Source: Bradyrhizobium barranii subsp. apii (GTDB lineage: Bacteria > Pseudomonadota > Alphaproteobacteria > Rhizobiales > Xanthobacteraceae). Taken from it: a stretch of DNA of 64,000 nucleotides. The stretch lies in assembly GCF_011516635.5 (NCBI RefSeq), contig NZ_CP096255.1, forward strand, positions 4,524,501 to 4,588,500, written 5' to 3'. The notes beneath the pieces were generated by a model. That model was given only the letters and a program-made list of their open reading frames with translations, was not told where the DNA came from and made no database searches. Of the stretch, positions 9,243-18,022 are shown piece by piece; the first letter of the stretch is position 1, and every line of letters starts with the position of its first letter. The position numbers were made by a program, and so were the translations under genes.

Positions 9243-10268
9243 CTACACCGCCGGCGGATTGCGGTCGGTGAAGGTGGTGCGCTGGTGCCAGTAGGGATAG
9301 GGCAAGGTCACCTTGCTCGCGGCATCGAGCTTTGCGATCTGGTCCTTGGTCAATGTCCAGCCGACCGCGCCGAGATTTTCGCGCAGCTGCGTCTCGTTGC
9401 GCGCGCCGATGATCAGCGTCGAGACCGTCGGACGCTGGAGCAGCCAGTTCAGTGCGATCTGCGAGACGCTCTTGCCCGTCTCCTTGGCGACCTCGTCGAT
9501 CGCCTCGACGACGCGATAGACGTGCTCATCGGGCACGGGCGGGCCGAAATCGGCGGTCTTGGGCAGGCGACTGACCTCGGGCTTCGGTTGACCCCGTCGG
9601 ATTTTTCCGGTGAGGCGCCCCCATCCGAGCGGCGACCAGACCACGGCGCCGAGCCCCTGGTCGACGCCGAGTGGCATCAACTCCCATTCGTAGTCGCGCC
9701 CGATCAATGAATAATAGGTCTGGTTGGCGACGTAGCGTGGGAAGCCATGCTTGTCGGCAACCGAGAGCGACTTCATCAGGTGCCAGCCCGAAAAGTTGGA
9801 GACGCCGACATAGCGGATCTTGCCGGCGCGCACGAGCACGTCGAGAGTCGCAAGCACCTCTTCAGGCGGGGTGAACGCGTCGAAGCCGTGAAGCTGGAAC
9901 AGGTCGATGTAATCGGTGCCGAGCCGGCTCAGCGAACCATCGATGGCCGCGAGCAGATGCTGCCGTGACGAGCCGATGTCGTTGGGTCCGTCGCCGAAGC
10001 GGAAGGTGGCCTTGGTCGAGATCAGAACCTTGTCGCGGCGGCCCTTGATGGCCTCGCCGAGGACACGCTCGGATTCGCCGAGCGAATAGACGTTGGCGGT
10101 GTCGAACATCGACACCCCGGCATCGAGGCAGATATCCAGAAGGCGCCGCGCCTCGGCCGCGTCCGTCGTGCCCCATGCAGCAAGGCGGCCGACGCCGCCG
10201 AAGGTGCCCGTTCCCAGGCTCAAAGCGGGCACCATGAGGCCGGATCGGCCCAAGCGTCGGTATTCCAT
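9243..10268 (-). CDS. Aldo/keto reductase
   Basis: NAD(P)H-dependent oxidoreductase of the AKR (beta/alpha)8 fold, 341 aa. The catalytic tetrad is intact: D56 and Y61 in FDTANVYSLGESE, K86 in ISTKAT and H127 in LFQLHGFD. The cofactor-binding C-terminal region is also present (NWLLQRPTVSTLIIGARNE). The ATG at 10268 has GAGGAG eight bases upstream; longer in-frame starts lack a site. Broad substrate range is typical, and the neighbours do not indicate the natural substrate. Confidence 0.92.
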   Translation of the reverse strand: MEYRRLGRSGLMVPALSLGTGTFGGVGRLAAWGTTDAAEARRLLDICLDAGVSMFDTANVYSLGESERVLGEAIKGRRDKVLISTKATFRFGDGPNDIGSSRQHLLAAIDGSLSRLGTDYIDLFQLHGFDAFTPPEEVLATLDVLVRAGKIRYVGVSNFSGWHLMKSLSVADKHGFPRYVANQTYYSLIGRDYEWELMPLGVDQGLGAVVWSPLGWGRLTGKIRRGQPKPEVSRLPKTADFGPPVPDEHVYRVVEAIDEVAKETGKSVSQIALNWLLQRPTVSTLIIGARNETQLRENLGAVGWTLTKDQIAKLDAASKVTLPYPYWHQRTTFTDRNPPAV

Positions 10269-10384
10269 CGATATGCTCCTCGGCTGGCCGCTGGTTGATC
10301 GGTGCGGCCTTGGGGTGCGATGGTAATGCAAGCGCGGGCCGTGTCCTATCACGCGCTCACATACCGGCCTTGCTCGGGAATGGC

Positions 10385-10621
10385 CTAGTCGTGCAGGCGC
10401 ATGTCATCGAATGCTGCATCGGCAACGCGCGCGCCTGGTGTCTTCACCGATGACTGAGCCTCGACCCTGGTTGCGGGCGAGGGGAAGCAGGCAGCTTCGC
10501 CGTCACGCGCCTGCCGCGGCAGCAGCGTCAGGCCCCAGCCCACCAGGACCAGCACCGCGAGCCTGATCGCGATCACACCCAGCAACAGCTCCGATCCGCT
10601 TATGGTGGCGTGAGTCCTCAT
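10385..10621 (-). CDS. Hypothetical small single-span membrane protein
   Basis: 78 residues with one strong hydrophobic helix (about 10-32: LLLGVIAIRLAVLVLVGWGL) and an Ala/Val-rich tail. It lies between the aldo/keto reductase and the disrupted regulator gene. No family recognised and the ribosome site is weak, so it may not be expressed. Confidence 0.35.
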   Translation of the reverse strand: MRTHATISGSELLLGVIAIRLAVLVLVGWGLTLLPRQARDGEAACFPSPATRVEAQSSVKTPGARVADAAFDDMRLHD

Positions 10622-10720
10622 GCACGCCAGCCTGATGCGCGCAGCCGGACAAGGCAATCTGGAATTGACGAGCCTTGCCTTCGCCTGCAGCGAAGGCTCA
10701 AGGTGATAGCTGGCTGGATG

Positions 10721-11216
10721 TCAGTGCCGCAACTGGCTCTGCCTGAAGTCGCGCGGCGACATTCCGAAATGCTCGCGGAAAACGCGGCCGAAATGCGAGA
10801 GGTCGTTGAAGCCCCAGGCGAAGGCGATCTCGCTGACGTGGCGATGGGCCAGCACGGGCGAGGCGAGGTCACGCCGGCATTGGGCGAGACGCTCGGCAAG
10901 CACGTGGCGCTGGAACGAGGTATCCTCGTCGGCAAGGAGATCGTTCACGTAGCGCGGCGAGATGCCGAGTGCAGCCGCGGCCTCCGACAGCGAGAGGTCG
11001 GGATCCGCGAGGTGAGCGCGGATGTGGGACTTCAAGCGGTAGAGCAGGGCGGAGCGGTGGGTGGAGGACGGCAGCGATGTCTTGCCGAGCCGTTCGCTCA
11101 GCGCCATCGCGAGCAGATCGACGGCCTGCTCCGACAGCGCCGCAGCGTTGTCCGGGGCAAGTCGGTCCGCGCTCTGGCAAAGCCTGAAGATGAAATCATA
11201 GGCGAGCCGTTCGAGC
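10721..11216 (-). pseudogene. AraC-family regulator, 3' fragment (split by IS66)
   Basis: Holds the complete C-terminal AraC DNA-binding domain with two helix-turn-helix units (LSLSEAAAALGISPRYVNDL and VSEIAFAWGFNDLSHFGRVF) and the usual end. The frame stays open upstream to the IS66 end at 11217. Joined to the 5' fragment at 14332-14800 with one copy of the GTTCGAGC duplication, it gives an uninterrupted 318-residue protein (junction ...DVPLE-RLAYDF...). That is the normal AraC length. As it stands the gene is inactivated; the fragment could only be made from an internal start such as the ATG at 11107. Confidence 0.93.
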
Positions 11217-11257
11217 GTAAGCGTAGCTCTGCGGCCCTTTTGAATGGCGCTTGACGC

Positions 11258-11860
11258 CTATTTTGTTCGCGTGGCGCGTCGCCGCGGCTTCCTTGTGTCG
11301 GACAACGCGTTGACGGCGGCTTCGAGTGCCTTCCGGTCGACGACGTTGGGATCGAACCGCTCCGGGCCCCAGAGGCGCATGTGTCCGTGCTCGGGATGGG
11401 CGGGGTCGCTGATGGCGGCGAGGTATTCGGCATAGCCTGGCGCACCGCCGACGTCTTCCGGAGGACAACGACCGGCGGCCTCGAGCAGGAAGGGAAGCCC
11501 CTCCGTCGTGGTGTTCTCGAACCATTTTTCGAGCTTGATCACATGGTCCCAGCTGTCGCCGAAGTCATAGAGATAGTGGATCGTCTTGGCGCCGGTCTCG
11601 CGAACGATATCGCACAGCCGCGCTTTGCGGGCATCCATGGGCTGGTGACCGTAATCATTGTCGGGGTCGGGAATCCCCCAATGTGCCTCACCAGCAAAGA
11701 ACTCGAAGAGGTGACTGTTCGTCCAGCCGAATGCCTCCTGAAGCGTCAGATGCAGCCGATCAAGGCGCAGGGTGACGGGTACGACAAGGCGACGCATCAC
11801 CTCCGGCTTCACATCCTTGAGGGTCACCTTGATCCGGACCGCGGTCGTGTTCAGGCTCAT
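11258..11860 (-). CDS. Plasmid pRiA4b ORF-3 family protein (IS66 passenger)
   Basis: 200 residues, matching the pRiA4b ORF-3 family: IRIKVTLKDVKPEVMRRLVV-type opening, LHLTLQEAFGWTNSHLFEF, YLYDFGDSWDHVIKLE and the CPPEDVGGAPGYAEYL motif. Family function is not established. The ATG at 11860 overlaps the tnpC stop by four bases (ATGA), so it is translationally coupled to the transposase and lies inside the terminal repeats. It is therefore cargo of the element rather than a host gene. Confidence 0.88.
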   Translation of the reverse strand: MSLNTTAVRIKVTLKDVKPEVMRRLVVPVTLRLDRLHLTLQEAFGWTNSHLFEFFAGEAHWGIPDPDNDYGHQPMDARKARLCDIVRETGAKTIHYLYDFGDSWDHVIKLEKWFENTTTEGLPFLLEAAGRCPPEDVGGAPGYAEYLAAISDPAHPEHGHMRLWGPERFDPNVVDRKALEAAVNALSDTRKPRRRATRTK

Positions 11861-13422
11861 GCCGCCAGCCTCGGATCGCGTGTATGCATCGTATAGGTCG
11901 ACGCCCAGGGAAGCAGTTCGTCCAGTCGCGCTGCAGGCCAACCATTGACGAGCTTGGCGAGAACGTCAGCGAGCCAGTGCTCGGCACTGACGCCATTGAG
12001 CTTACAGGTCTCAATGAGCGAAGCCAGCAATGCCCAATTCCCGGCGCCTTCGTCGCAACCGGCAAAAAGAGAGTTCTTGGCGTTGAGCTTGATCGGTCGC
12101 ATCGCACGCTCGACAGCATTCGTGTCCATTTCGATGCGCCCATCATCAAGATAGAGCGTCAGGCCGTCCCAATGACGTAGTGCATAGCGCAAAGCCTTCG
12201 CCGTGTCGCTCTTCTGCGCAAGGTGATCGAGCTTGGCCTCAAACCACTGCTTCAAGGCTGCAACCAGAGGCCGGGTATGCGCTTGTCGGCCAGCACGGCG
12301 CTCGTCCGCAGATCGGCCGCGGAGGGCCTTCTCGACCGCGTAAAGCTGGGCGATGCGCTCAAGAGCCTCGCGGGCAACCGGAGCTGGCGCAGGCGCAGCC
12401 TCCCGCTCGATCTTCACAAACTGGCGCCGCAGATGCGACCAGCAGAAGGCGAGCGTCCCGGACAGGGCGTCCGCACGCGTCTCTCGGGTCATGGTCTTGT
12501 AAGCCTGATAGCCGTCGCAGTGGATGATGCCGCGATAGCCCTCCAGCAGCCGCAAGCCATGAACGGCGCCGCGGCCCGGTGCATAGGCATAGACTACCCC
12601 AGGCGGATCAGGTCCGGCCCAAGGCCTGTCATCGCGTGACAGCGCCCAGAAGTAGCCGGTTTTTGTTCTGCCGCGCCCCGGATCCAGCACCGGCGCCGGG
12701 GTCTCATCGACACAGAGCTTCGAGGAGGCGAGCAGAAGCTGGCGCAGACGATGCCACACGGGCTTCAATTCCTGGGCGGCATAGCCGACCCAGAAGGCGA
12801 GCGTGGAACGATCCAGCGCTATTCCGTGCGTCGCCAGCATCTGCGCCTGGCGGTAAAGCGGCAAATGCCAGTGATACTTGGCATCGATCACATGCGCGAC
12901 CAGCCGCTCGGTGGGCAATCCTCCCCTGATCAATCGCTCGGGAGCCGCGTGCTGCAGGACGACGCCATGACAGGCGCGGCAGGCCAGCTTGGGACGGCGG
13001 GTGATGATGACGCGATACTGCGCCGGAACGACGTCGAGCCTCTGGCTCTCATCCTGACCAATCTCGAAGAGGTTGCCCTTACAAGACGGGCAGCAGCTCT
13101 CGGCCGGCATCATAGTCTCGATGACGCGCGGCAAATGCTCCGGCAGCTGACCACGGTTGGCTCTGCGCGCGGCAGCTCTCTTCTCGCCTGTTTTGGGATT
13201 GGCACGATTCTCGGCGGCTTCGAGAGCCGCAACGGCCTGATCGATATCCTCCAGAACAAGCTGCAGCTGATCAGCGTCCAGCTTTTCCGAGGACCGACCG
13301 AACTGCGCATCTTTCGCAAGCTTGAGCAACCGCTCGAGCCGGGCGCAGCGATCCAGCAGAGCCGCGGCAAAGGCACGCAACTCGGCTGGATCGCTCGGTA
13401 GCTCATCAGGCAAATCACTCAT
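11857..13422 (-). CDS. tnpC: IS66 family transposase TnpC
   Basis: 521-residue DDE transposase. An N-terminal coiled-coil/leucine-rich region (LLDRCARLERLLKLAKDAQF GRSSEKL-type) is followed by an IS66 zinc finger (CCPSC...CRAC). The catalytic core follows (CVDETPAPVLDPGRGRTKTG, IIHCDGYQAYK), and the C-terminal segment carries LFAGCDEGAGNWALLASLI. Full length for the family with no internal stops. Confidence 0.96.
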   Translation of the reverse strand: MSDLPDELPSDPAELRAFAAALLDRCARLERLLKLAKDAQFGRSSEKLDADQLQLVLEDIDQAVAALEAAENRANPKTGEKRAAARRANRGQLPEHLPRVIETMMPAESCCPSCKGNLFEIGQDESQRLDVVPAQYRVIITRRPKLACRACHGVVLQHAAPERLIRGGLPTERLVAHVIDAKYHWHLPLYRQAQMLATHGIALDRSTLAFWVGYAAQELKPVWHRLRQLLLASSKLCVDETPAPVLDPGRGRTKTGYFWALSRDDRPWAGPDPPGVVYAYAPGRGAVHGLRLLEGYRGIIHCDGYQAYKTMTRETRADALSGTLAFCWSHLRRQFVKIEREAAPAPAPVAREALERIAQLYAVEKALRGRSADERRAGRQAHTRPLVAALKQWFEAKLDHLAQKSDTAKALRYALRHWDGLTLYLDDGRIEMDTNAVERAMRPIKLNAKNSLFAGCDEGAGNWALLASLIETCKLNGVSAEHWLADVLAKLVNGWPAARLDELLPWASTYTMHTRDPRLAA

Positions 13423-13473
13423 TGGCCCGAGCTTGCCATGCTTCGCGTCACGATGCAGCGATGATTTGCATTT

Positions 13474-13827
13474 TTACGCAAGCGCTTTCGGCTGCGGGAT
13501 CCGAGGCGCGTGCATGCGCGTCCAATCCATGCCGGCCAGCAGTGCTGACAGCTGGGCCCCATTCATCCGCATCACACCGGCCACGATGGGTGGCCATTTG
13601 AAGCCGCTGCCATCGAGCCGCTTCCAGTACATCACAAGGCCGCTGCCATCCCAGACGACGATCTTCACCCGATCGGCGCGCTTCGCACGGAACACCACCG
13701 CCACGCCCTTCATCGGGTCATGGCCCAGCGTATCCTTCGCCAGCAGCGCCAAGCCCTCTGCACCCTTCCTGAAGTCCACAGGTTGCGTCGCCACGTAGAT
13801 CATGAGGCTCGCCGGCATCGTCAGCAT
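13474..13827 (-). CDS. tnpB: IS66 accessory protein TnpB (Orf2)
   Basis: 117 residues with the family core (QPVDFRKGAEGLALLA, FRAKRADRVKIVVWDGSGLVMYWKRL, FKWPP). TnpB is required for IS66 transposition, though its exact role is unknown. Its start overlaps the end of tnpA by a few bases, as is usual. Confidence 0.94.
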   Translation of the reverse strand: MLTMPASLMIYVATQPVDFRKGAEGLALLAKDTLGHDPMKGVAVVFRAKRADRVKIVVWDGSGLVMYWKRLDGSGFKWPPIVAGVMRMNGAQLSALLAGMDWTRMHAPRIPQPKALA

Positions 13828-14243
13828 GAACGTGTCCGTCGCAGCGCAATGAACACATCGCTCAACGCAGCAAGGCCAGGCGCCCCGCGCACCTCCACGC
13901 GCGCGCCCTGGAACTCAACCGTAACAATGGCTGCTTCCGGCGAACCGGAGGGCTCTGCGGCCGCAGGCAACGCTAATTCCGACACCACCGGCACGAACGA
14001 CAGCGTGTCCGCCGACGCCGGCAATACCAACTGGCCCAAACGCGCCCGGCGCCGCCAATCATGCACCTGCTGGGGCCGGCAGCCATGGCGACGAGCGACG
14101 TCTGTTACAACCGCCCCCGGTTCGAGGCTTTCCGCCGCAATCTGCGCCTTCAAATCATCCGGCCAGCGCTTTCGACCTGCGCCAGCGAACACTTCAATAC
14201 GCGGTGACAACGGTCGTCTTATGTCGTCAGAATGGTCGTCCAT
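13821..14243 (-). CDS. tnpA: IS66 accessory protein TnpA (Orf1)
   Basis: 140 residues. A helix-turn-helix of the IS3/IS66 Orf1 type is present (KAQIAAESLEPGAVVTDVARRHG, then QQVHDWRRRAR), followed by an acidic/Ala-rich stretch and a conserved VEFQGARVEVRGAPGLAALSD end. ATG 14243 is preferred because AAGGGTG precedes it by about eight bases; an earlier in-frame start exists at 14300. It probably recognises the element ends. Confidence 0.88.
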   Translation of the reverse strand: MDDHSDDIRRPLSPRIEVFAGAGRKRWPDDLKAQIAAESLEPGAVVTDVARRHGCRPQQVHDWRRRARLGQLVLPASADTLSFVPVVSELALPAAAEPSGSPEAAIVTVEFQGARVEVRGAPGLAALSDVFIALRRTRSC

Positions 14244-14331
14244 TGTGAGCACCCTTCCAGAAGATGACTCTTCTAACGGTGCTCTCAAGACTCCGCACAA
14301 ACAATCAGACGGGCCTCGGCGCTACGCTTAC

Positions 14332-14800
14332 GTTCGAGCGGCACATCGGCGCCGAACGACATCGCGGTGAGCGTCTCGGTGGCGCCGAGCCGGCGCTGCA
14401 ACATCTCGCGCGGCACCTTGAAGATCGTTTGCGTGAAGGCGTGGTTGAACTTCAGCTCATAGGGACGCGTCGTGTCGTAGAGCGCGAACTCGCCGGGATG
14501 GATCACGGTCTCGCGGCCGTCCTGCACCACGCCTCCGTCGCCGCGATTGCCGAGCGCAACCAGGACAAAATCCTGATCCGAACGCGCGATGCGGGATGGC
14601 GTCCGGAACACGTGCTGGCGGTCGGAGCAGACCTCGGAGCACACGGCCCTGCCGAGCGGGGCCTGCGTGACCGAGCCGCGAAAGGCGCTGCCGAGGTCGG
14701 ACTTGCAGTCGAGCCCGACGAAAACGTCGCAGACGATGTCCTGCCACAGCGCCAGCCGCCGGTAGCCGGGGCTGCCGTCTGTCGTGAACTGGATTGGCAT
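14332..14800 (-). pseudogene. AraC-family regulator, 5' fragment (split by IS66)
   Basis: N-terminal sensor half of the regulator (PIQFTTDGSPGYRRLALWQD, then YDTTRPYELKFNHAFTQTIF), of the AraC-binding-like type that precedes nitrile and amide gene regulators. ATG 14800 has an AGGGAGG ribosome site; a TTG two codons earlier is less likely. The frame runs into the IS66 end and stops shortly inside it. The gene is divergent from the nitrilase gene with about 195 bases between starts, so its intact form most likely controlled the nitrilase and aldoxime dehydratase genes. Confidence 0.93.
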
Positions 14801-14995
14801 CGGCAAGCCTCCCTGTCACATCCAGCAAACCGCATGTTGGCGCAGACCCAGCCAGACCGAAGGCAAGTCCCGTACCCGTCGGCGATCCCGGCCAGTCGAG
14901 TTTTTGTTCCACTGCGGTCGAGCGCCCGGCCGGGTGGCTTGGCCAAATAGACTGCATCGGACGTGGCTTCCGATCAACCGGCAATGGAGGCGGCA

Positions 14996-16012
14996 ATGGG
15001 CATCGAACATCCGAAATACAAGGTCGCGGTGGTGCAGGCGGCGCCGGCCTGGCTGGATCTCGACGCCTCGATCGACAAGTCGATCGCGCTGATCAGGGAC
15101 GCCGCCGAGAAGGGCGCCAAGCTGATCGCCTTTCCCGAGGCCTTCATCCCCGGCTACCCCTGGCATATCTGGATGGACTCGCCGGCCTGGGCGATCGGCC
15201 GCGGCTTCGTCCAGCGCTACTTCGACAACTCGCTGTCCTATGACAGTCCGCAGGTCGAGCGGCTGCGCGACGCCGTACGCAATGCAAAGCTCACCGCCGT
15301 GCTCGGCCTGTCCGAGCGTGACGGCGGCAGTCTCTATCTGGCGCAATGGCTGATCGGGCCGGACGGCGAGACCATCGCAAAGCGCCGCAAGCTGCGGCCG
15401 ACCCATGCCGAGCGCACGGTCTATGGCGAGGGTGACGGCAGCGATCTCGCCGTCCACGCAAGATCGGACATCGGCCGCATCGGCGCATTGTGCTGCTGGG
15501 AGCATCTCCAGCCACTGTCGAAATACGCGATGTACGCCCAGAACGAGCAGGTGCATGTCGCGGCCTGGCCGAGCTTTTCGCTCTACGATCCCTTTGCGCC
15601 GGCGCTCGGCGCCGAGGTCAACAATGCCGCCTCGCGCGTCTATGCGGTGGAGGGCTCCTGCTTCGTGCTCGCGCCGTGCGCGACGGTCTCGCAGGCCATG
15701 ATCGATGAGCTCTGCGACCGTCCGGACAAGAATGCGTTGCTGCATGTCGGCGGCGGATTCGCCGCGATCTACGGTCCCGACGGCAGCCAGATCGGCGACA
15801 AGCTGGCGCCGGACCAGGAAGGGCTGCTGATTGCCGAGATCGATCTCGGCGCCATCGGTGTTGCCAAGAACGCTGCCGATCCCGCCGGGCATTATTCGCG
15901 GCCCGACGTGACGCGGCTCCTGCTCAACAAGAAGCGATATCAGCGCGTCGAGCAGTTCGCGCTGCCGGTCGACACCATTGAGCCCACGGACATCGCGGCG
16001 GCGGCGAGTTGA
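14996..16012 (+). CDS. Nitrilase
   Basis: Carbon-nitrogen hydrolase that converts a nitrile to a carboxylic acid and ammonia. The catalytic triad is in place: E48 (AFPEAF), K132 (KLRPTH) and C167 (ALCCWEH). The 338-residue length is typical of plant-like and bacterial aliphatic/arylacetonitrilases. The ATG at 14996 is chosen because GGAGG lies five bases upstream; in-frame ATGs at 14963 and 14984 lack one. It is followed after 28 bases by an aldoxime dehydratase gene, giving a complete aldoxime to nitrile to acid route in one operon. Confidence 0.95.
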   Translation: MGIEHPKYKVAVVQAAPAWLDLDASIDKSIALIRDAAEKGAKLIAFPEAFIPGYPWHIWMDSPAWAIGRGFVQRYFDNSLSYDSPQVERLRDAVRNAKLTAVLGLSERDGGSLYLAQWLIGPDGETIAKRRKLRPTHAERTVYGEGDGSDLAVHARSDIGRIGALCCWEHLQPLSKYAMYAQNEQVHVAAWPSFSLYDPFAPALGAEVNNAASRVYAVEGSCFVLAPCATVSQAMIDELCDRPDKNALLHVGGGFAAIYGPDGSQIGDKLAPDQEGLLIAEIDLGAIGVAKNAADPAGHYSRPDVTRLLLNKKRYQRVEQFALPVDTIEPTDIAAAAS

Positions 16013-16040
16013 TCGCCGGGATCAAGGGGAGGGTACGATC

Positions 16041-17081
16041 ATGGAATCCGCAATTCCTCTGCATCTCGAGACCCAGCGCACGCGCCACAAGCGCGTGCCG
16101 GACGATTACCAGCCGCCATATCCGTCGTTCGTGGCGCGCTACAAGCCCGCCGTAAGCCGCGTCGTGATGGCCTATTTCGGTGTGCAGTATCGCGACGCGG
16201 CGCCGTCGGCTGCGACGGCGGCACTCGCCGAGATCGCGGCGCGGTTTGCTGCCGAGGGCGGGCCTTCGCATTGGGACCGCGCCCGCTACGTCGACCGCGC
16301 CGGTTATGAGACCGTCGTGTCGGTTGCCTATTGGGACGACGTCGCGCGCTTCGACGCATGGTTCGCGCCGGCACGCGAGGCGTGGACAGTGAAGGCGCGC
16401 GAGGGCATCGGCACCTTCATCGAGGTGCTGCGTCCCACGGTCGCCCGGCACGAGACGCTGTTCTCCTCGCTCGACCGGCCCGAGGGCGTGGCCGCAGTCG
16501 CCGACGGCATGAGCGGCGAGGTGCAGGAGCACGCCTATTGGGGCGGCATGCGCGATCGCATTCCGCTGTCGCAGACCGATCCGATGACGCCGGGCGGCGC
16601 GCCGGAATTGATCCGCGACGGCGCGCGGCTGCGGGTGAAGGCGCACGACAATCTCTGCCTGATCCGCTCCGGGCAGGACTGGAGCGATACGGAGGCGTCG
16701 GAGCGCAAGCTCTATCTCGACGATGTCGAGCCGGTGCTACGCGAGGGCATGGATTTCCTGCGCGACGACGGGCTAGCCATCGGCTGCTACGCGAACCGCT
16801 ACATGCAGGTACTTTCGGCCGCCGGCAGCGTGAGCGAAAAGTCCTACGGCCAGAGTTGGTGGAAGAGCCTCGCCGCACTTGAGCGCTGGGCGGAGTCGCA
16901 TCCGACCCACGTCAAGATATTCGGCGCGGCGATGAAATACCTGTCGACGCTCGGGCCGTCGGCAAAGCTACGGCTCTATCACGAGGTTACGGTGGCGGCC
17001 GCGGACGAGCAGTTCTTCGAATATCTGAACTGCCATTCGAAGACCGGCATGCTGGCGGCGGTCGAGACCGTCAGCGCCTAG
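16041..17081 (+). CDS. Aldoxime dehydratase (haem enzyme)
   Basis: Dehydrates aldoximes (R-CH=NOH) to nitriles, using ferrous haem that binds the substrate nitrogen directly. 346 residues, the family length. Conserved blocks are visible: HWDRARYVDRAGYET, EHAYWGGMRDRIP, NLCLIRSGQDWSD, WAESHPTHVKIFG and KLRLYHEVTV. By alignment in my head with the characterised Pseudomonas and Rhodococcus enzymes, S210 and H313 would be the distal residues and H290 the haem ligand; these equivalences are inferred. A GGGGAGGG ribosome site precedes the ATG. The stop codon overlaps that of the convergent HAD gene. Confidence 0.93.
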   Translation: MESAIPLHLETQRTRHKRVPDDYQPPYPSFVARYKPAVSRVVMAYFGVQYRDAAPSAATAALAEIAARFAAEGGPSHWDRARYVDRAGYETVVSVAYWDDVARFDAWFAPAREAWTVKAREGIGTFIEVLRPTVARHETLFSSLDRPEGVAAVADGMSGEVQEHAYWGGMRDRIPLSQTDPMTPGGAPELIRDGARLRVKAHDNLCLIRSGQDWSDTEASERKLYLDDVEPVLREGMDFLRDDGLAIGCYANRYMQVLSAAGSVSEKSYGQSWWKSLAALERWAESHPTHVKIFGAAMKYLSTLGPSAKLRLYHEVTVAAADEQFFEYLNCHSKTGMLAAVETVSA

Positions 17082-17716
17082 GCTGCGCAGTGGCCGAGCA
17101 GTTCGGGATGCGCGGCGCAGATGTGATGCGCGCCGGCATCCCGCAGCTCGGCCTCGCTGCCATAGCCATAGAGCACGCCGATCGCGGTCATGCCGTTGGT
17201 GCGGGCGCCGACCACGTCGTGGCTGCGGTCGCCGATCATGATCGCGCTGACGGGATCGACCTTCGCTTCGACGAGCGCGTAGCGCAGCAGGTCGCGCTTG
17301 TCGACACGCGTGCCGTCGAGCTCGGAGCCGAACACGCGCTCGAAATACGGTTTCAGGCCGAAATGATCGACGATGCGGGTGGCGTAGACCGCGGGCTTGC
17401 TGGTGGCGACGAACATGCGCTGGCCGGTTGCGGCGATCGTCGTCAGCGTGTCGATGATGCCGGCATAGGCCTCGTTCTCGAACAGGCCGATATCGGCAAA
17501 TCGCTCGCGATAAAGCAGTAGCGCGCGGTCGGCGAGCTCGTCGCTTTCGGTGAGCTTCTTCAGGCTGGCGTGCAGGGGCGGCCCGATGCACCAGGTCAGC
17601 TCGTCCTCGCTCGGCACGGCAAGGTCGAGCCGCTCCAGCGCGTATTGGATTGAGCGGGTGATCCCGGGCTTCGGGTTGGTCAGCGTGCCGTCGAGATCGA
17701 AGAAGATTGTAGCCAT
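17078..17716 (-). CDS. HAD-superfamily hydrolase (phosphoglycolate phosphatase-like)
   Basis: 212 residues with the HAD catalytic motif I FFDLDGTLTN (nucleophile D7, acid D9), motif II FVATSKP, and motif III/IV K...MIGDRSHDVVGA. A small helical cap (CIGPPLHASLKKL) places it with Gph/PyrP-type phosphatases, which remove phosphate from small metabolites. The substrate is not predictable. It is convergent with the aldoxime dehydratase gene and overlaps it by four bases. Confidence 0.9.
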   Translation of the reverse strand: MATIFFDLDGTLTNPKPGITRSIQYALERLDLAVPSEDELTWCIGPPLHASLKKLTESDELADRALLLYRERFADIGLFENEAYAGIIDTLTTIAATGQRMFVATSKPAVYATRIVDHFGLKPYFERVFGSELDGTRVDKRDLLRYALVEAKVDPVSAIMIGDRSHDVVGARTNGMTAIGVLYGYGSEAELRDAGAHHICAAHPELLGHCAA

Positions 17717-17923
17717 GCCAGTCGTGCCCGTGTTGATACCGCCGTTGTTTGACCTAAACGACGCGGCTGCTCAAGGCAACGCCGCCGCGTCGATGTCGCG
17801 TACCGTTTTAAAGCTCGCTATTGGCAGGGCATAAGCGTAGAGTCCTGCGATCACCGCCCTTCCCATGGCATCCATCGGTGACTGAGGGTCACTAGCGCTC
17901 CCGCCGAACGAGGAGGAGCGCGC

Positions 17924-18022
17924 ATGCCTCGCTTTAATCTGGCCGACTGGATCGTGCCGCCGGTGATCGTCCCGCTGTTTCTGTTGCTCCTGGTGGCCGC
18001 TGCGGCTTTTCTGCATGGATAG
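17924..18022 (+). CDS. Very small membrane protein (32 aa)
   Basis: Short frame MPRFNLADWIVPPVIVPLFL... consisting of a brief polar N-terminus and one hydrophobic helix. It is preceded by a perfect AGGAGG ribosome site, stronger than most in the window. Its end overlaps the next small gene (start 18015) by eight bases, which argues for translational coupling. Function unknown; such single-span miniproteins often regulate membrane complexes, but nothing here shows that. Confidence 0.55.
   Translation: MPRFNLADWIVPPVIVPLFLLLLVAAAAFLHG

Larger units (their letters stand above)
11217..14331 (-). mobile_element. Complete IS66-family insertion sequence with passenger gene
   Basis: 3115-bp element. 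Both ends begin GTAAGCGTAGC, an IS66-type terminus, and the terminal repeats match at 18 of the first 21 bases. The 8-bp sequence GTTCGAGC is duplicated on each side (11209-11216 and 14332-14339), the size expected for IS66. In order of transcription on the minus strand it carries tnpA, tnpB, the large tnpC transposase and a pRiA4b ORF-3-like passenger. All frames are open and the ends match well, so the insertion looks recent and possibly active. Confidence 0.96.
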
